In this document: positions 1 through 6,203 of the stretch, piece after piece
Layout: every line of letters begins with the position of its first letter
How positions within the stretch are numbered: position 1 is the stretch's first letter
Origin: Verrucomicrobiia bacterium
Lineage (GTDB): Bacteria; Verrucomicrobiota; Verrucomicrobiia; Limisphaerales; DTLC01
Assembly (NCBI GenBank): GCA_025061935.1
Contig: JANWZY010000123.1
Span: 1-8,325, forward strand
Length of the DNA: 8,325 nucleotides
Reading direction: 5' to 3'
Translations under genes and position numbers: made by a program
Notes under the pieces: model-generated
The model's database searches: none
Told to the model about the DNA's origin: nothing
What the model saw: only the letters and a program-made list of their open reading frames with translations

Positions 1-1
1 A

Positions 2-169
2 ATTCGGCTTTTGGAAAAAGACGGATGGTTTTTGGTCCGGATGCGCGGCAGTCACAGGCAGTATCATCACCCCACGAAGCCCGGCACGGTGACCATTGCC
101 GGCCATCCCGGACACGATTTGCATCCCAAGACGCTCAATAGTATCCTTAAGCAGGCGGGACTTAAATAA
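2..169 (+). CDS. hicA: HicA-family mRNA interferase toxin, 3' part (5' end outside window)
   Basis: The frame is open from base 2 to the TAA at 167-169 and gives 55 residues. The gene runs off the left edge, probably by only about 5-20 residues, since HicA proteins are usually 60-80 aa. Visible hallmarks are LEKDGW (residues 4-9), RMRGSH (13-18, containing the conserved G-S-H whose histidine is the catalytic residue of the family), then HHPTKPGTVTIAGHPG and the C-terminal TLNSILKQAGL. These match the small dsRBD-like fold of HicA/YcfA. Known family role: a ribosome-independent ribonuclease that cleaves mRNA and is neutralised by HicB. The antitoxin gene starts 2 nt after the stop, the usual toxin-first order, so the two are probably co-transcribed. 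The promoter lies outside the window. Whether the toxin is active cannot be judged without the N-terminus. Confidence 0.88.
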   Translation: MRLLEKDGWFLVRMRGSHRQYHHPTKPGTVTIAGHPGHDLHPKTLNSILKQAGLK

Positions 170-171
170 AC

Positions 172-381
172 ATGCGCTACACCATCATCATCGAACGCGG
201 ACCGAACAACTTTAGCGCGTACGCACCGGATTTCCCCGGCTGCGTTGCGGCCGGCGAGACCGAAGAGGAGACGCTGGCACTAATGAAAGAGGCCTTGGAA
301 ATGCACATTCAAGACATGCGCGCACGCGGCGAGCCGATTCCGGCTCCGAGCAAGGCGTGCGAAGTCGAGGTGCCAGTTTGA
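172..381 (+). CDS. hicB: HicB-family antitoxin, short single-domain form
   Basis: A 69-residue protein beginning at an ATG 2 nt after the hicA stop. It has the HicB core: MRYTIIIERG..FSAYAPDFPGCVAAGETEEETLALMKEALEMHI, meaning a beta strand, the F-x-A-x-x-P-D-x-P-G-C turn, then the T-x-E-E helix. This is the partial RNase H-like fold that binds and blocks HicA. After the core there is only a short tail (RARGEPIPAPSKACEVEVPV) and no helix-turn-helix or ribbon-helix-helix domain. Many small HicB proteins look like this, but operon autoregulation by this protein alone is then less certain. No strong Shine-Dalgarno is visible (GGCGGGA inside the end of hicA is the nearest purine run), so translational coupling to hicA is plausible. 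A purL start signal follows 137 nt later, so the pair appears separate from the purine gene. Confidence 0.88.
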   Translation: MRYTIIIERGPNNFSAYAPDFPGCVAAGETEEETLALMKEALEMHIQDMRARGEPIPAPSKACEVEVPV

Positions 382-455
382 GTTTCCTTCGGTTGATGAC
401 AGGCTCCATCAGTTTCATGCGCATCGGCGCGCGGACTAGCCCACAGCGCATTAGA

Positions 456-488
456 ACCGAGGACAGAACAGTCGCTGCTTCGGTCCTC
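456..488 (+). other. Overlapping inverted repeats upstream of purL
   Basis: Two alternative stems share bases: ACCGA (456-460) with TCGGT (480-484), and GAGGAC (459-464) with GTCCTC (483-488). They cannot form together. They lie about 20 nt before the purL Shine-Dalgarno in the 137-nt gap after hicB. Function is unknown, and chance is possible because the stems are only 5-6 bp. The rest of this gap shows no recognisable riboswitch or terminator. Confidence 0.25.
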
Positions 489-505
489 CGCTGGTGTTGA
501 ACACT

Positions 506-512
506 AAGAGGT
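506..512 (+). promoter_or_regulatory. purL ribosome binding site
   Basis: AAGAGGT ends 6 nt before the ATG at 519. It is the clearest Shine-Dalgarno-like sequence in the window and fixes the purL start. Confidence 0.6.
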
Positions 513-518
513 CATACA

Positions 519-3200
519 ATGACTGAGCCTAGCGTAACCCCTGAGCTTGTAGCTGCTCACAATCTTACGCCCGAGGAGTACGAACGGATCAAAGCGATCC
601 TCGGGCGCGAGCCGACCTACACCGAGTTGGGCATCTTCTCGGTCATGTGGAGCGAGCATTGCTCATACAAAAGCACCAAGCATTTGCTGCGGATGCTCCC
701 GACACGCTCGCCGCGGGTGTTGGTGGGTGCGGGCGAGGAAAACGCGGGCATAATTGATATCGGCGACGGACTTGCGATCGCGTTCAAGGTCGAGTCGCAC
801 AACCACCCGAGTGCGGTCGAGCCGTTCCAGGGCGCGGCCACGGGAGTCGGGGGGATCATCCGTGACATTTTCACTATGGGCGCGCGCCCGATCTGCGCAC
901 TCGATTCACTGCGGTTCGGCCCGATTACAAGCGGACTCGGGAACACACGCGTCTTGCCGGGTCCTGCCAGTCCAGGGAGTGTAAACCCAGGCGAAGCAAG
1001 TCGCCGCCAAGATGCTCCCGTGACTGCAGCACCGGCGCCGTGTGCTCAACACCCCCAAAAATCCGAAATCCTAAATCCTAAATCCGAAACTGATCAGAGT
1101 CTCGTTATCCCGACTCCTACAAATGGAGAAGAGGAGGCTGCCATCAAAAACAATCGTCGCCTGTTTGCTGGCGTCGTAGCCGGCATCGCGCATTACGGCA
1201 ACTGTTTCGGCATCCCGACGATTGCTGGCGAGGTGTATTTCGACAAGTGCTACGAGGGCAACCCGCTTGTTAACGTGTTTTGCCTGGGCGTGCTGCGGCA
1301 TGATCAAATCGTGCGTGCACGCGCGAAAGGCATTGGGAACCCCGTGTTTTATGTAGGGCCGCCCACGGGCCGCGACGGCCTGGCCGGCGCAGCGTTCGCG
1401 TCACAGGACCTGACCGAGGACTCGGCCGAACATCAGCGTGGGGCGGTGCAGGTGGGCGACCCGTTCATGGAGAAGTTGTTGTGCGAAGCATGCCTTGAGT
1501 TGCTTGCCACAGGCGCGGTCGCTGGCATGCAAGATATGGGCGCCGCAGGCCTGACTTGCTCGACATGCGAAACTGCTGCGCGCGCCGGCACCGGTATCGA
1601 GATAGACCTGGACAAGGTGCCCCAGCGCGCGCCGAACATGACCAGCTACGAAATCATGCTTTCGGAGTCGCAGGAGCGCATGCTCATCATTGTGCACAAG
1701 GGCCGTGAGGACGAGGTCAAGCGCATCTTCGACAAGTGGGACCTGCCTTGGGCCGAGATCGGCGTGGTGACCGATACAGGCCGGATGGTCGTCAAGCACA
1801 AGGGCAGGGTTGTAGCCGATATTCCGGCCAAAGCGCTTGCCAGCGACTCGCCCGTGTACGTACGCGAAGCGCGCGAGCCGGCGTACCTGAAAGAAGTCCG
1901 GGCGTTTCGGCTGTCAGACGTGCCAGACGTGTCGGACGTAAGCGGCACGCTCAAGCGCCTGCTTGCGTGGCCGACAATCGCGTCCAAGAACTGGGTCTAT
2001 CGGCAGTACGACCACATGGTTCGAAACGGTTCGGTCGTGTGTCCCGGCAGCGACGCGGCTGTGGTGCGGATCAAGGCGGACAGTTTGCCGGAGGTGGGGA
2101 GTGCTAGCGCCCAGCCAGATTCTCGTTCGCCCGGTCTTGGCCAGTCCGACCAAGCGTCCGACGCCGCGCCGGACGCAGCGCGCGTGGCGCGTGCGTTCCC
2201 CAACTCGTTTCCCGAAAAATTCATTGCGATCACATCTGATTGCAATGCTACCTACGTTTACCTTGACCCTTACGAGGGCAGTAAAATTGCCGTTGCCGAG
2301 GCCGCGCGGAACCTGGCCTGCTCGGGCGCTGTACCGCTGGGTATCACAGATAACTTGAACTTCGGCAGCCCACTGAACCCCGAGATTTACTGGCAACTGG
2401 TCGAAAGCGTGCGTGGCCTGGCCGATGCGTGTCGCGCGCTAGACATACCGGTGACCGGCGGCAATTGTTCTTTGTACAACCAGAGCCCGTTGGGCGCGAT
2501 AGACCCCACCCCGACGGTTGTGATGGTCGGCCAGATCGAGCGCGCCGAAGACATCACGACGCAGTGGTTCAAAGATGAGGGCGATGCGATAGTGTTACTC
2601 GGCGCACCAGTTGATATGGCCGATCCGTTGCAGGGGTTGGGCGGCTCAGCCTACCTGCAGGTGGTTCATGGGAAGAAAACTGGTTCGCCACCACGCTGCG
2701 ACCTCGAGCAAGCGCGCACGCTCCACACCACGCTAATCGGTCTGATACGGTCCGGGCTGATTAAAAGCGCACATGATTGCAGCGAGGGCGGGTTGGCCGT
2801 TTGCCTGGCCGAATGCTGCATTAGCCAGCAGATCGCGCGCAATGTGCCGCGGTTGATCGGGGCAGCAGTGGATTTGACCCAATGTGTTGCCGGGCTTGGA
2901 CATGGTGCAGGCGCGGCTGAACAGTCCGCCCCGCGGCGCGGCGCTTCTGAAGTTGACATAGGGTTGCGGCTCGACGCGTTGCTCTTTGGCGAGACACAGA
3001 ACCGTGTGGTGGTCACTTGTGCGGCGCTGGACGCGGTGAAAGTTGTCGAGCGCGCCAGGCTCATGGGTGTGCCAGCGGCACGGATCGGAACCGTTGGGGG
3101 AGAAAAGCTGGTTATCAGGACGCCGCGCGGTGAGGTCGGCTGGGACGTACGCGAATTGCATGACCTGTGGTGGAACGCGATCGCGCGCGCCATGGCATAG
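519..3200 (+). CDS. purL: Phosphoribosylformylglycinamidine synthase subunit PurL, enlarged by loop insertions
   Basis: PurL converts FGAR to FGAM using ATP and ammonia supplied by glutaminase PurQ (with PurS in the small-PurL type); this is step four of de novo purine synthesis in the cytoplasm. The N-terminus is canonical: PEEYERIKAILGREPTYTEL, then VMWSEHCSYKST with the catalytic-type His47, VGAGEENAGIIDIGDG (69-84) and VESHNHPSAVEPFQGAATGVGGIIRD (91-116). Both AIRS-like halves are present, the second with TSDCNATYVYLDP (572-584), NLNFGSP (612-618), VTGGNCSLYN (645-654), SAHDCSEGGLAV (750-761) and LFGETQNRVVV (822-832). There is no PurQ-like glutaminase domain. The length of 893 aa compares with roughly 720-760 for usual small PurL. 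The excess sits in three in-frame stretches rich in Pro, Ala, Ser, Gly and Asp: about residues 137-208, 521-566 and 787-813, all between conserved blocks. The reading frame and motifs are intact, so the gene looks functional. PurQ and PurS are not in this window. The ATG with AAGAGGT upstream supports the start. Confidence 0.96.
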   Translation: MTEPSVTPELVAAHNLTPEEYERIKAILGREPTYTELGIFSVMWSEHCSYKSTKHLLRMLPTRSPRVLVGAGEENAGIIDIGDGLAIAFKVESHNHPSAVEPFQGAATGVGGIIRDIFTMGARPICALDSLRFGPITSGLGNTRVLPGPASPGSVNPGEASRRQDAPVTAAPAPCAQHPQKSEILNPKSETDQSLVIPTPTNGEEEAAIKNNRRLFAGVVAGIAHYGNCFGIPTIAGEVYFDKCYEGNPLVNVFCLGVLRHDQIVRARAKGIGNPVFYVGPPTGRDGLAGAAFASQDLTEDSAEHQRGAVQVGDPFMEKLLCEACLELLATGAVAGMQDMGAAGLTCSTCETAARAGTGIEIDLDKVPQRAPNMTSYEIMLSESQERMLIIVHKGREDEVKRIFDKWDLPWAEIGVVTDTGRMVVKHKGRVVADIPAKALASDSPVYVREAREPAYLKEVRAFRLSDVPDVSDVSGTLKRLLAWPTIASKNWVYRQYDHMVRNGSVVCPGSDAAVVRIKADSLPEVGSASAQPDSRSPGLGQSDQASDAAPDAARVARAFPNSFPEKFIAITSDCNATYVYLDPYEGSKIAVAEAARNLACSGAVPLGITDNLNFGSPLNPEIYWQLVESVRGLADACRALDIPVTGGNCSLYNQSPLGAIDPTPTVVMVGQIERAEDITTQWFKDEGDAIVLLGAPVDMADPLQGLGGSAYLQVVHGKKTGSPPRCDLEQARTLHTTLIGLIRSGLIKSAHDCSEGGLAVCLAECCISQQIARNVPRLIGAAVDLTQCVAGLGHGAGAAEQSAPRRGASEVDIGLRLDALLFGETQNRVVVTCAALDAVKVVERARLMGVPAARIGTVGGEKLVIRTPRGEVGWDVRELHDLWWNAIARAMA
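1059..1086 (+). repeat. Tandem heptamer repeat AAATCC(G/T) x4 inside purL
   Basis: Four contiguous 7-bp units: AAATCCG, AAATCCT, AAATCCT, AAATCCG, followed by a partial unit AAAC. The array is AT-rich within a GC-rich gene and lies in the first PurL insertion, where it encodes KSEILNPKSE. Short tandem heptamers of this style occur dispersed in some bacterial genomes, for example cyanobacterial STRR elements. Membership of a genome-wide family here is inference. Confidence 0.8.
1914..1940 (+). repeat. Three imperfect 9-bp direct repeats in purL
   Basis: TCAGACGTG, CCAGACGTG and TCGGACGTA run head to tail and encode SDVPDVSDV, in the linker before the second AIRS-like half of PurL (about residues 466-474). 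They are probably a small slippage expansion. Confidence 0.5.
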
Positions 3201-3282
3201 GTCTGAAAATATTGCCTGGCGCTGCGCCGGCCGCGCGCGCTAAGCTGAGGATTCAGACTATTAAGCGGATTAAGTTTTTGAA

Positions 3283-4002
3283 TTGGCGCGTGAGCAGCTA
3301 CATCCGAACGAAGCTGCGCTCGTACGAGCGCTGGCGCGGTGTGATCTATTCGCCGGCTTGGCGCACGCGGATCTGAGACTGGTCGCGCGCATCACGGTTC
3401 CGCGGTCGCTGAGGAAGGGCGAGTATTTGTTCCACGAAGGCGCACCTGTGCAGGGGTTCTATGTGGTCGAGTCCGGCGCGATCAACGTGCACAGGGTCAG
3501 TCCCAGCGGCAAAGAACACGTGCTCCACATTTTCCGTGCCGGTGAGTCGTTTGCTGAGGCGGCATTGATCGGGCAAAAGGGCTACCCTGCCAGTGCGCGC
3601 GCAGAGCGCGCCGCGCGCGTGTTGCTTGTGGATAAGGATGGGTTCCTGGCACTGTTAAGGCGGAAGCCGGATTTTGCGATTCGGCTCATACTTGCGATCA
3701 GCCAGCGGTTGCGCGTGCTGGTCGAGCGCTTGGACGACCTGACGCTTAAGACTGTCGAAACACGTTTTGCACAATGGTTGCTCAGACGTTGCCCGCCTGA
3801 TGCGCCAGTGCGGCAGGTGCAGATCGAGCTGGACGTGACGAAGCAGGCGTTGGCCGCCGAGCTGGGCACGGTCGGCGAGACGTTGTCGCGTGTGTTGGCC
3901 AAGTTCCGCGCCGAGCATCTGCTCGAAGTCAGAGGCAAAACCCTGACCGTGCTCAATCCGGCGCGTTTGAATGCGCTCTTGCGCCATAATTATGTGGATT
4001 AG
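3283..4002 (+). CDS. Crp/Fnr-family transcriptional regulator, Dnr/NnrR-like
   Basis: A 239-residue protein with the two-domain Crp/Fnr layout. The N-terminal cyclic-nucleotide-binding-type beta barrel spans about residues 20-125: LFAGLAHADL, RKGEYLFHEGAPVQGFYVVESGAINVHRVSPSGKEHVLHIFRAGESFAEAALI. A long dimerisation helix follows at about 131-160, then a winged helix at about 161-239. The recognition helix GTVGETLSRVLAKF contains E199-x-x-S202-R203, the signature by which Fnr/Dnr proteins read TTGAT half sites. Only two cysteines are present (C20, C170), so an Fnr-type [4Fe-4S] cluster is unlikely. The barrel resembles heme/NO-responsive Dnr/NnrR-type members more than CRP, but the ligand is inferred, not seen. 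The start is a TTG: a stop codon lies 12 nt upstream in frame and no ATG occurs near the N-terminus. No clear Shine-Dalgarno is present; TATTAA at 3259-3264 is a weak -10 candidate. The gene is convergent with hcp, its likely target. It lies 82 nt after purL, and I saw no Fnr-type box before it. Confidence 0.9.
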   Translation: MAREQLHPNEAALVRALARCDLFAGLAHADLRLVARITVPRSLRKGEYLFHEGAPVQGFYVVESGAINVHRVSPSGKEHVLHIFRAGESFAEAALIGQKGYPASARAERAARVLLVDKDGFLALLRRKPDFAIRLILAISQRLRVLVERLDDLTLKTVETRFAQWLLRRCPPDAPVRQVQIELDVTKQALAAELGTVGETLSRVLAKFRAEHLLEVRGKTLTVLNPARLNALLRHNYVD

Positions 4003-4084
4003 CGCATTTCTAGAATGGATATAGCGACTCGCGAAGCGACTGGACTGCGTGCTTTTCAACGCCGCTTTTGTGCGCGAACCCAGA

Positions 4085-4254
4085 GCGCCGATAAATCGGC
4101 GCACTCCAAACGCTCCGCGTCGCCAAGGGCGCTTGCCCGACGCGTCAGCGCCTGGAGTGCAGCAGCTTGCCGGCGCTTTTGTCAGACCGCCGGCTCGAAA
4201 ACAGACCGTAGCGGCGGGCATCCTGCCTGCCTAACATGCGGCATCCATGCCGCA
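4085..4254. repeat. Cluster of five inverted repeats (compound palindromic element)
   Basis: Five stems lie almost end to end. (1) GCGCCGAT-AA-ATCGGCGC, 4085-4102, perfect 8 bp. (2) An imperfect long hairpin 4101-4160: 4101-4113 pairs with 4148-4160 at 11 of 13 positions, and inside it CGCGTCG (4116-4122) pairs with CGACGCG (4138-4144). (3) GCCGGCG (4169-4175) with CGCCGGC (4188-4194), loop 12. (4) GGCGGGCA-TCC-TGCCTGCC, 4213-4231, 8 bp with one G-T. (5) TGCGGCAT-CC-ATGCCGCA, 4237-4254, perfect 8 bp. None is followed by a T tract on the + strand, so they are not classic terminators. They look like dispersed extragenic palindromes (REP/BIME-like in form), and parts remind me of repeats in PVC-group genomes. 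That link is unverified. Confidence 0.6.
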
Positions 4255-4283
4255 ATGTCGGACATGGAAAGCCTATTGCTTGG

Positions 4284-4319
4284 GAAAAAGAAGAAGAAAC
4301 GGCGCTCTTCCCAGCGCCG
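4284..4319 (-). terminator. Rho-independent terminator downstream of hcp
   Basis: Read on the minus strand there is a 7-bp GC stem CGGCGCT / AGCGCCG (4300-4319) with loop GGGAAG, immediately followed by a pyrimidine tract ending in five T residues (4285-4299). It lies about 130 nt past the hcp stop. The tract is interrupted by C residues, so termination may be partial. Confidence 0.7.
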
Positions 4320-4449
4320 CTGCGCCGGTAACTCCAATCCTCTGTGCAGCGAGAGAAGCTCGGTTGTTTGGTGCCCAAGCTTTTAGCGTGTCTTGGCCGT
4401 CTGGACACCCTGGAGGGTGGATACCAAACGCGAATTTTCGAACAAGCTC

Positions 4450-6096
4450 TTACGCGGCCAATGTCGCTCGAAGGTCCTCCTCAACTGTTGTAATTGGCAC
4501 GAGGTTGAATTTTTCATTTAGCACCTTGAGCGTGTTCGGTGTCACGAACGCAGGCAAGCTCGGGCCGAGCCGGATATTGCGTATGCCCAAATGCAGCAGG
4601 GTGAGCAGGATCGCCACAGCCTTTTGCTCAAACCACGAGAGGATGAGTGAAAGCGGCAGGTCGTTGACACCGCAGTTGAACGCCTTCGATAGCGCCAATG
4701 CAATTTGAATGGCCGAGTATGCGTCGTTGCACTGACCGATGTCGAGCATGCGCGGGATGCCGCCGATTGTCCCAAAATCCAGTTTGTTGAACCTGTATTT
4801 GCCGCACGCAAGGGTGAGGATAACGCAGTCGTTGGGCACGGATTCGGCGAACTGGGTGTAGTAATCGCGCCCGGTTTTTGCGCCGTCGCAACCCCCGATG
4901 AGGAAGAAGTGCTTAATCGCACCGGACTTGACGGCCTCGATGACCTTGTCCGCCAGGCCGAGCACAGCGTTGTGGCCGAACCCGACAAGAATTGACCTGT
5001 CTGGACCGTCCTGGGTGAATCCGGGCGCGGCCAGGGCGGCCTCGATAACCGGCTTAAAATCGCGGTTTTCGATGTGCCGCACGCCTGGCCACCCTACCAG
5101 GCCGCAGGTAAAGATCCGGTCTTTGTAGCTCGGCTGTGGCTCTTGCAAGCAGTTGGTCGTCATCAGAATAGCGCCTGGGAAGAGTGCGAATTCGTCTTTT
5201 TGGTCCTGCCAGGCGCCGCCATAGTTGCCCACCAGGTGCTTGAACTTTTTAAGTCCAGGATAACCGTGCGCAGGCAACATTTCGCCATGTGTGTAAACGT
5301 TGATCCCTGTGCCCGCCGTTTGCTTGAGCAGCTCTTCAAGGTCCTTGAGGTCGTGACCCGAGACAAGTATGGCTTTACCCTTGACCGGCTCGATCCGCAC
5401 CCGGGTCGGCTCCGGGTGGCCGTATGCGTCGGTGTGCGCGCGGTCGAGCAATTCCATCGTTTTGAGGTTCACCTCGCCGCACTTGAGGCAAAGCTGGAGT
5501 AATTCTTCGGCTGCAGGCCTGGATTCAGTCAACTGGTTCAAGGCCATGGTGAAGAAGCCGTAAATTTCGTCCGACTCGGCTCCGAACACTGCTGCGTGGT
5601 GAGCGTAGGCAGCCGCGCCTTTGACCCCGTAAAGGAGCAGTTCTTGCAGGCCGGTGAGGTCTGGACCATATGTTTCGAGCCGTTTCAGGATCGAAACGGC
5701 TCGGCCCTGGCTCAGCAGCGCGTCGGTTGTAGCCGCCGGTGACCATGTGGCAGGGCCACGGAGTTGCTCCGGTGCGGCGCCGGCCTTGCGCGCAGCAGTC
5801 TCGTAGAGTGCGCGTGCGCGGTCGCGCACTTCGGCGGCGGCGCGTATCATTCGTTCGATGGCAGCGGGATCGAAATTCACATTTGTGACTGTGGTAAAAA
5901 GCGCCTTTGTGAGGAATCTGTCCACAGCGCGGTCGGTCGCGCCGTATATGCGTGCGCGGTGAGTGTATTGGGCTATGCCCATTGCGGCGTGGACGAGCAG
6001 GTCTTGCAAGGTTGCAGTCTGGTCGTCTTTGCCGCAAGTGCCGGTTGCAGTGCAAGCTGTTCCTTTGGCTGTCTGTTCGCACTGGTAGCAGAACAT
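4450..6096 (-). CDS. hcp: Hybrid cluster protein (hydroxylamine/NO reductase), class I
   Basis: This 548-residue protein is close in length to the Desulfovibrio Hcp (about 550 aa). The N-terminal cysteines C3, C6, C15 and C21 (C-x2-C-x8-C-x5-C) are the pattern of class I Hcp carrying a cubane Fe-S cluster, as found mainly in anaerobes. The enterobacterial class II spacing is wider. All hybrid-cluster ligands can be placed: H248 (SGHDL), E272 (THGEM), C316 (TTNCLQEP), C403 (GGCDGAK, the persulfide-type cysteine), C431 (LACGKYR), C456 (GQCNDAY) and E490 with K492 (SWFEQKAV). The family is known to reduce nitric oxide and hydroxylamine, and in some bacteria to S-nitrosylate proteins. No Hcr-type NADH reductase is adjacent, so the electron donor is unknown. 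The ATG at 6094-6096 has AGGAT (6103-6107) 6 nt upstream on the coding strand. A Dnr/Fnr-type box and a matching -10 lie upstream, and a Crp/Fnr regulator gene converges from the other side, pointing to control by NO or low oxygen. Confidence 0.97.
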   Translation of the reverse strand: MFCYQCEQTAKGTACTATGTCGKDDQTATLQDLLVHAAMGIAQYTHRARIYGATDRAVDRFLTKALFTTVTNVNFDPAAIERMIRAAAEVRDRARALYETAARKAGAAPEQLRGPATWSPAATTDALLSQGRAVSILKRLETYGPDLTGLQELLLYGVKGAAAYAHHAAVFGAESDEIYGFFTMALNQLTESRPAAEELLQLCLKCGEVNLKTMELLDRAHTDAYGHPEPTRVRIEPVKGKAILVSGHDLKDLEELLKQTAGTGINVYTHGEMLPAHGYPGLKKFKHLVGNYGGAWQDQKDEFALFPGAILMTTNCLQEPQPSYKDRIFTCGLVGWPGVRHIENRDFKPVIEAALAAPGFTQDGPDRSILVGFGHNAVLGLADKVIEAVKSGAIKHFFLIGGCDGAKTGRDYYTQFAESVPNDCVILTLACGKYRFNKLDFGTIGGIPRMLDIGQCNDAYSAIQIALALSKAFNCGVNDLPLSLILSWFEQKAVAILLTLLHLGIRNIRLGPSLPAFVTPNTLKVLNEKFNLVPITTVEEDLRATLAA

Positions 6097-6175
6097 GGCT
6101 TCATCCTATCGTTTCTGGTTCAGTTCCGTTTTTTGGACGCTGTTGCGCGCTCTCAATGTTACGTTTGACGCAGCC

Positions 6176-6181
6176 AGTTTA
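6176..6181 (-). promoter_or_regulatory. Putative -10 element of hcp promoter
   Basis: TAAACT on the minus strand matches TATAAT at four of six positions. Counting from a start at 6169, fixed by placing the Fnr-type box at -41.5, it occupies -12 to -7 exactly. No -35 hexamer is needed for this class of promoter. The predicted leader is about 73 nt. Confidence 0.5.
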
Positions 6182-6203
6182 TTGGGACTCGGCCTTCGCA
6201 GCT

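Larger units (their letters stand above)
4003..4449. other. Non-coding convergent gap between regulator and hcp
   Basis: This is a 447-nt stretch where the regulator gene (+) and hcp (-) both end. The short frames across it lack family features and no start has a convincing ribosome site. It holds a dense set of inverted repeats (4085-4254), a terminator reading on the minus strand (4284-4319) and a small perfect palindrome CACCCT-GG-AGGGTG (4406-4419) just past the hcp stop. No RNA gene is recognised. Confidence 0.7.

Noticed and set aside
1059..1086. CRISPR-like or phage-derived repeat
   Set aside because: The units are 7 bp, contiguous and without spacers, and they sit inside an intact coding sequence.
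1914..2396. 160-codon open frame on the minus strand inside purL
   Set aside because: It lies wholly within the strongly conserved PurL coding sequence, has no recognisable motifs and fits the long antisense frames expected in GC-rich genes.
519..3200. PurL as a long PurL-PurQ fusion because of its extra length
   Set aside because: Fusions are about 1,200-1,300 aa with a C-terminal glutaminase. Here the protein ends soon after the usual small-PurL C-terminus and the excess is in three internal loops.
4285..4299. Polypurine run on the plus strand resembling a ribosome binding site
   Set aside because: No start codon of a credible gene follows. On the minus strand it is the T-rich tail of the hcp terminator.
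4015..4386. 123-codon plus-strand frame in the convergent gap
   Set aside because: It spans the inverted-repeat cluster and the terminator, with a basic, low-complexity translation and no ribosome site. It is better explained as non-coding repeat DNA.
5764..6168. 134-codon plus-strand frame antisense to the start of hcp
   Set aside because: The opposite strand encodes the intact Hcp N-terminus with its cysteine motif, and the frame shows no family features or ribosome site.
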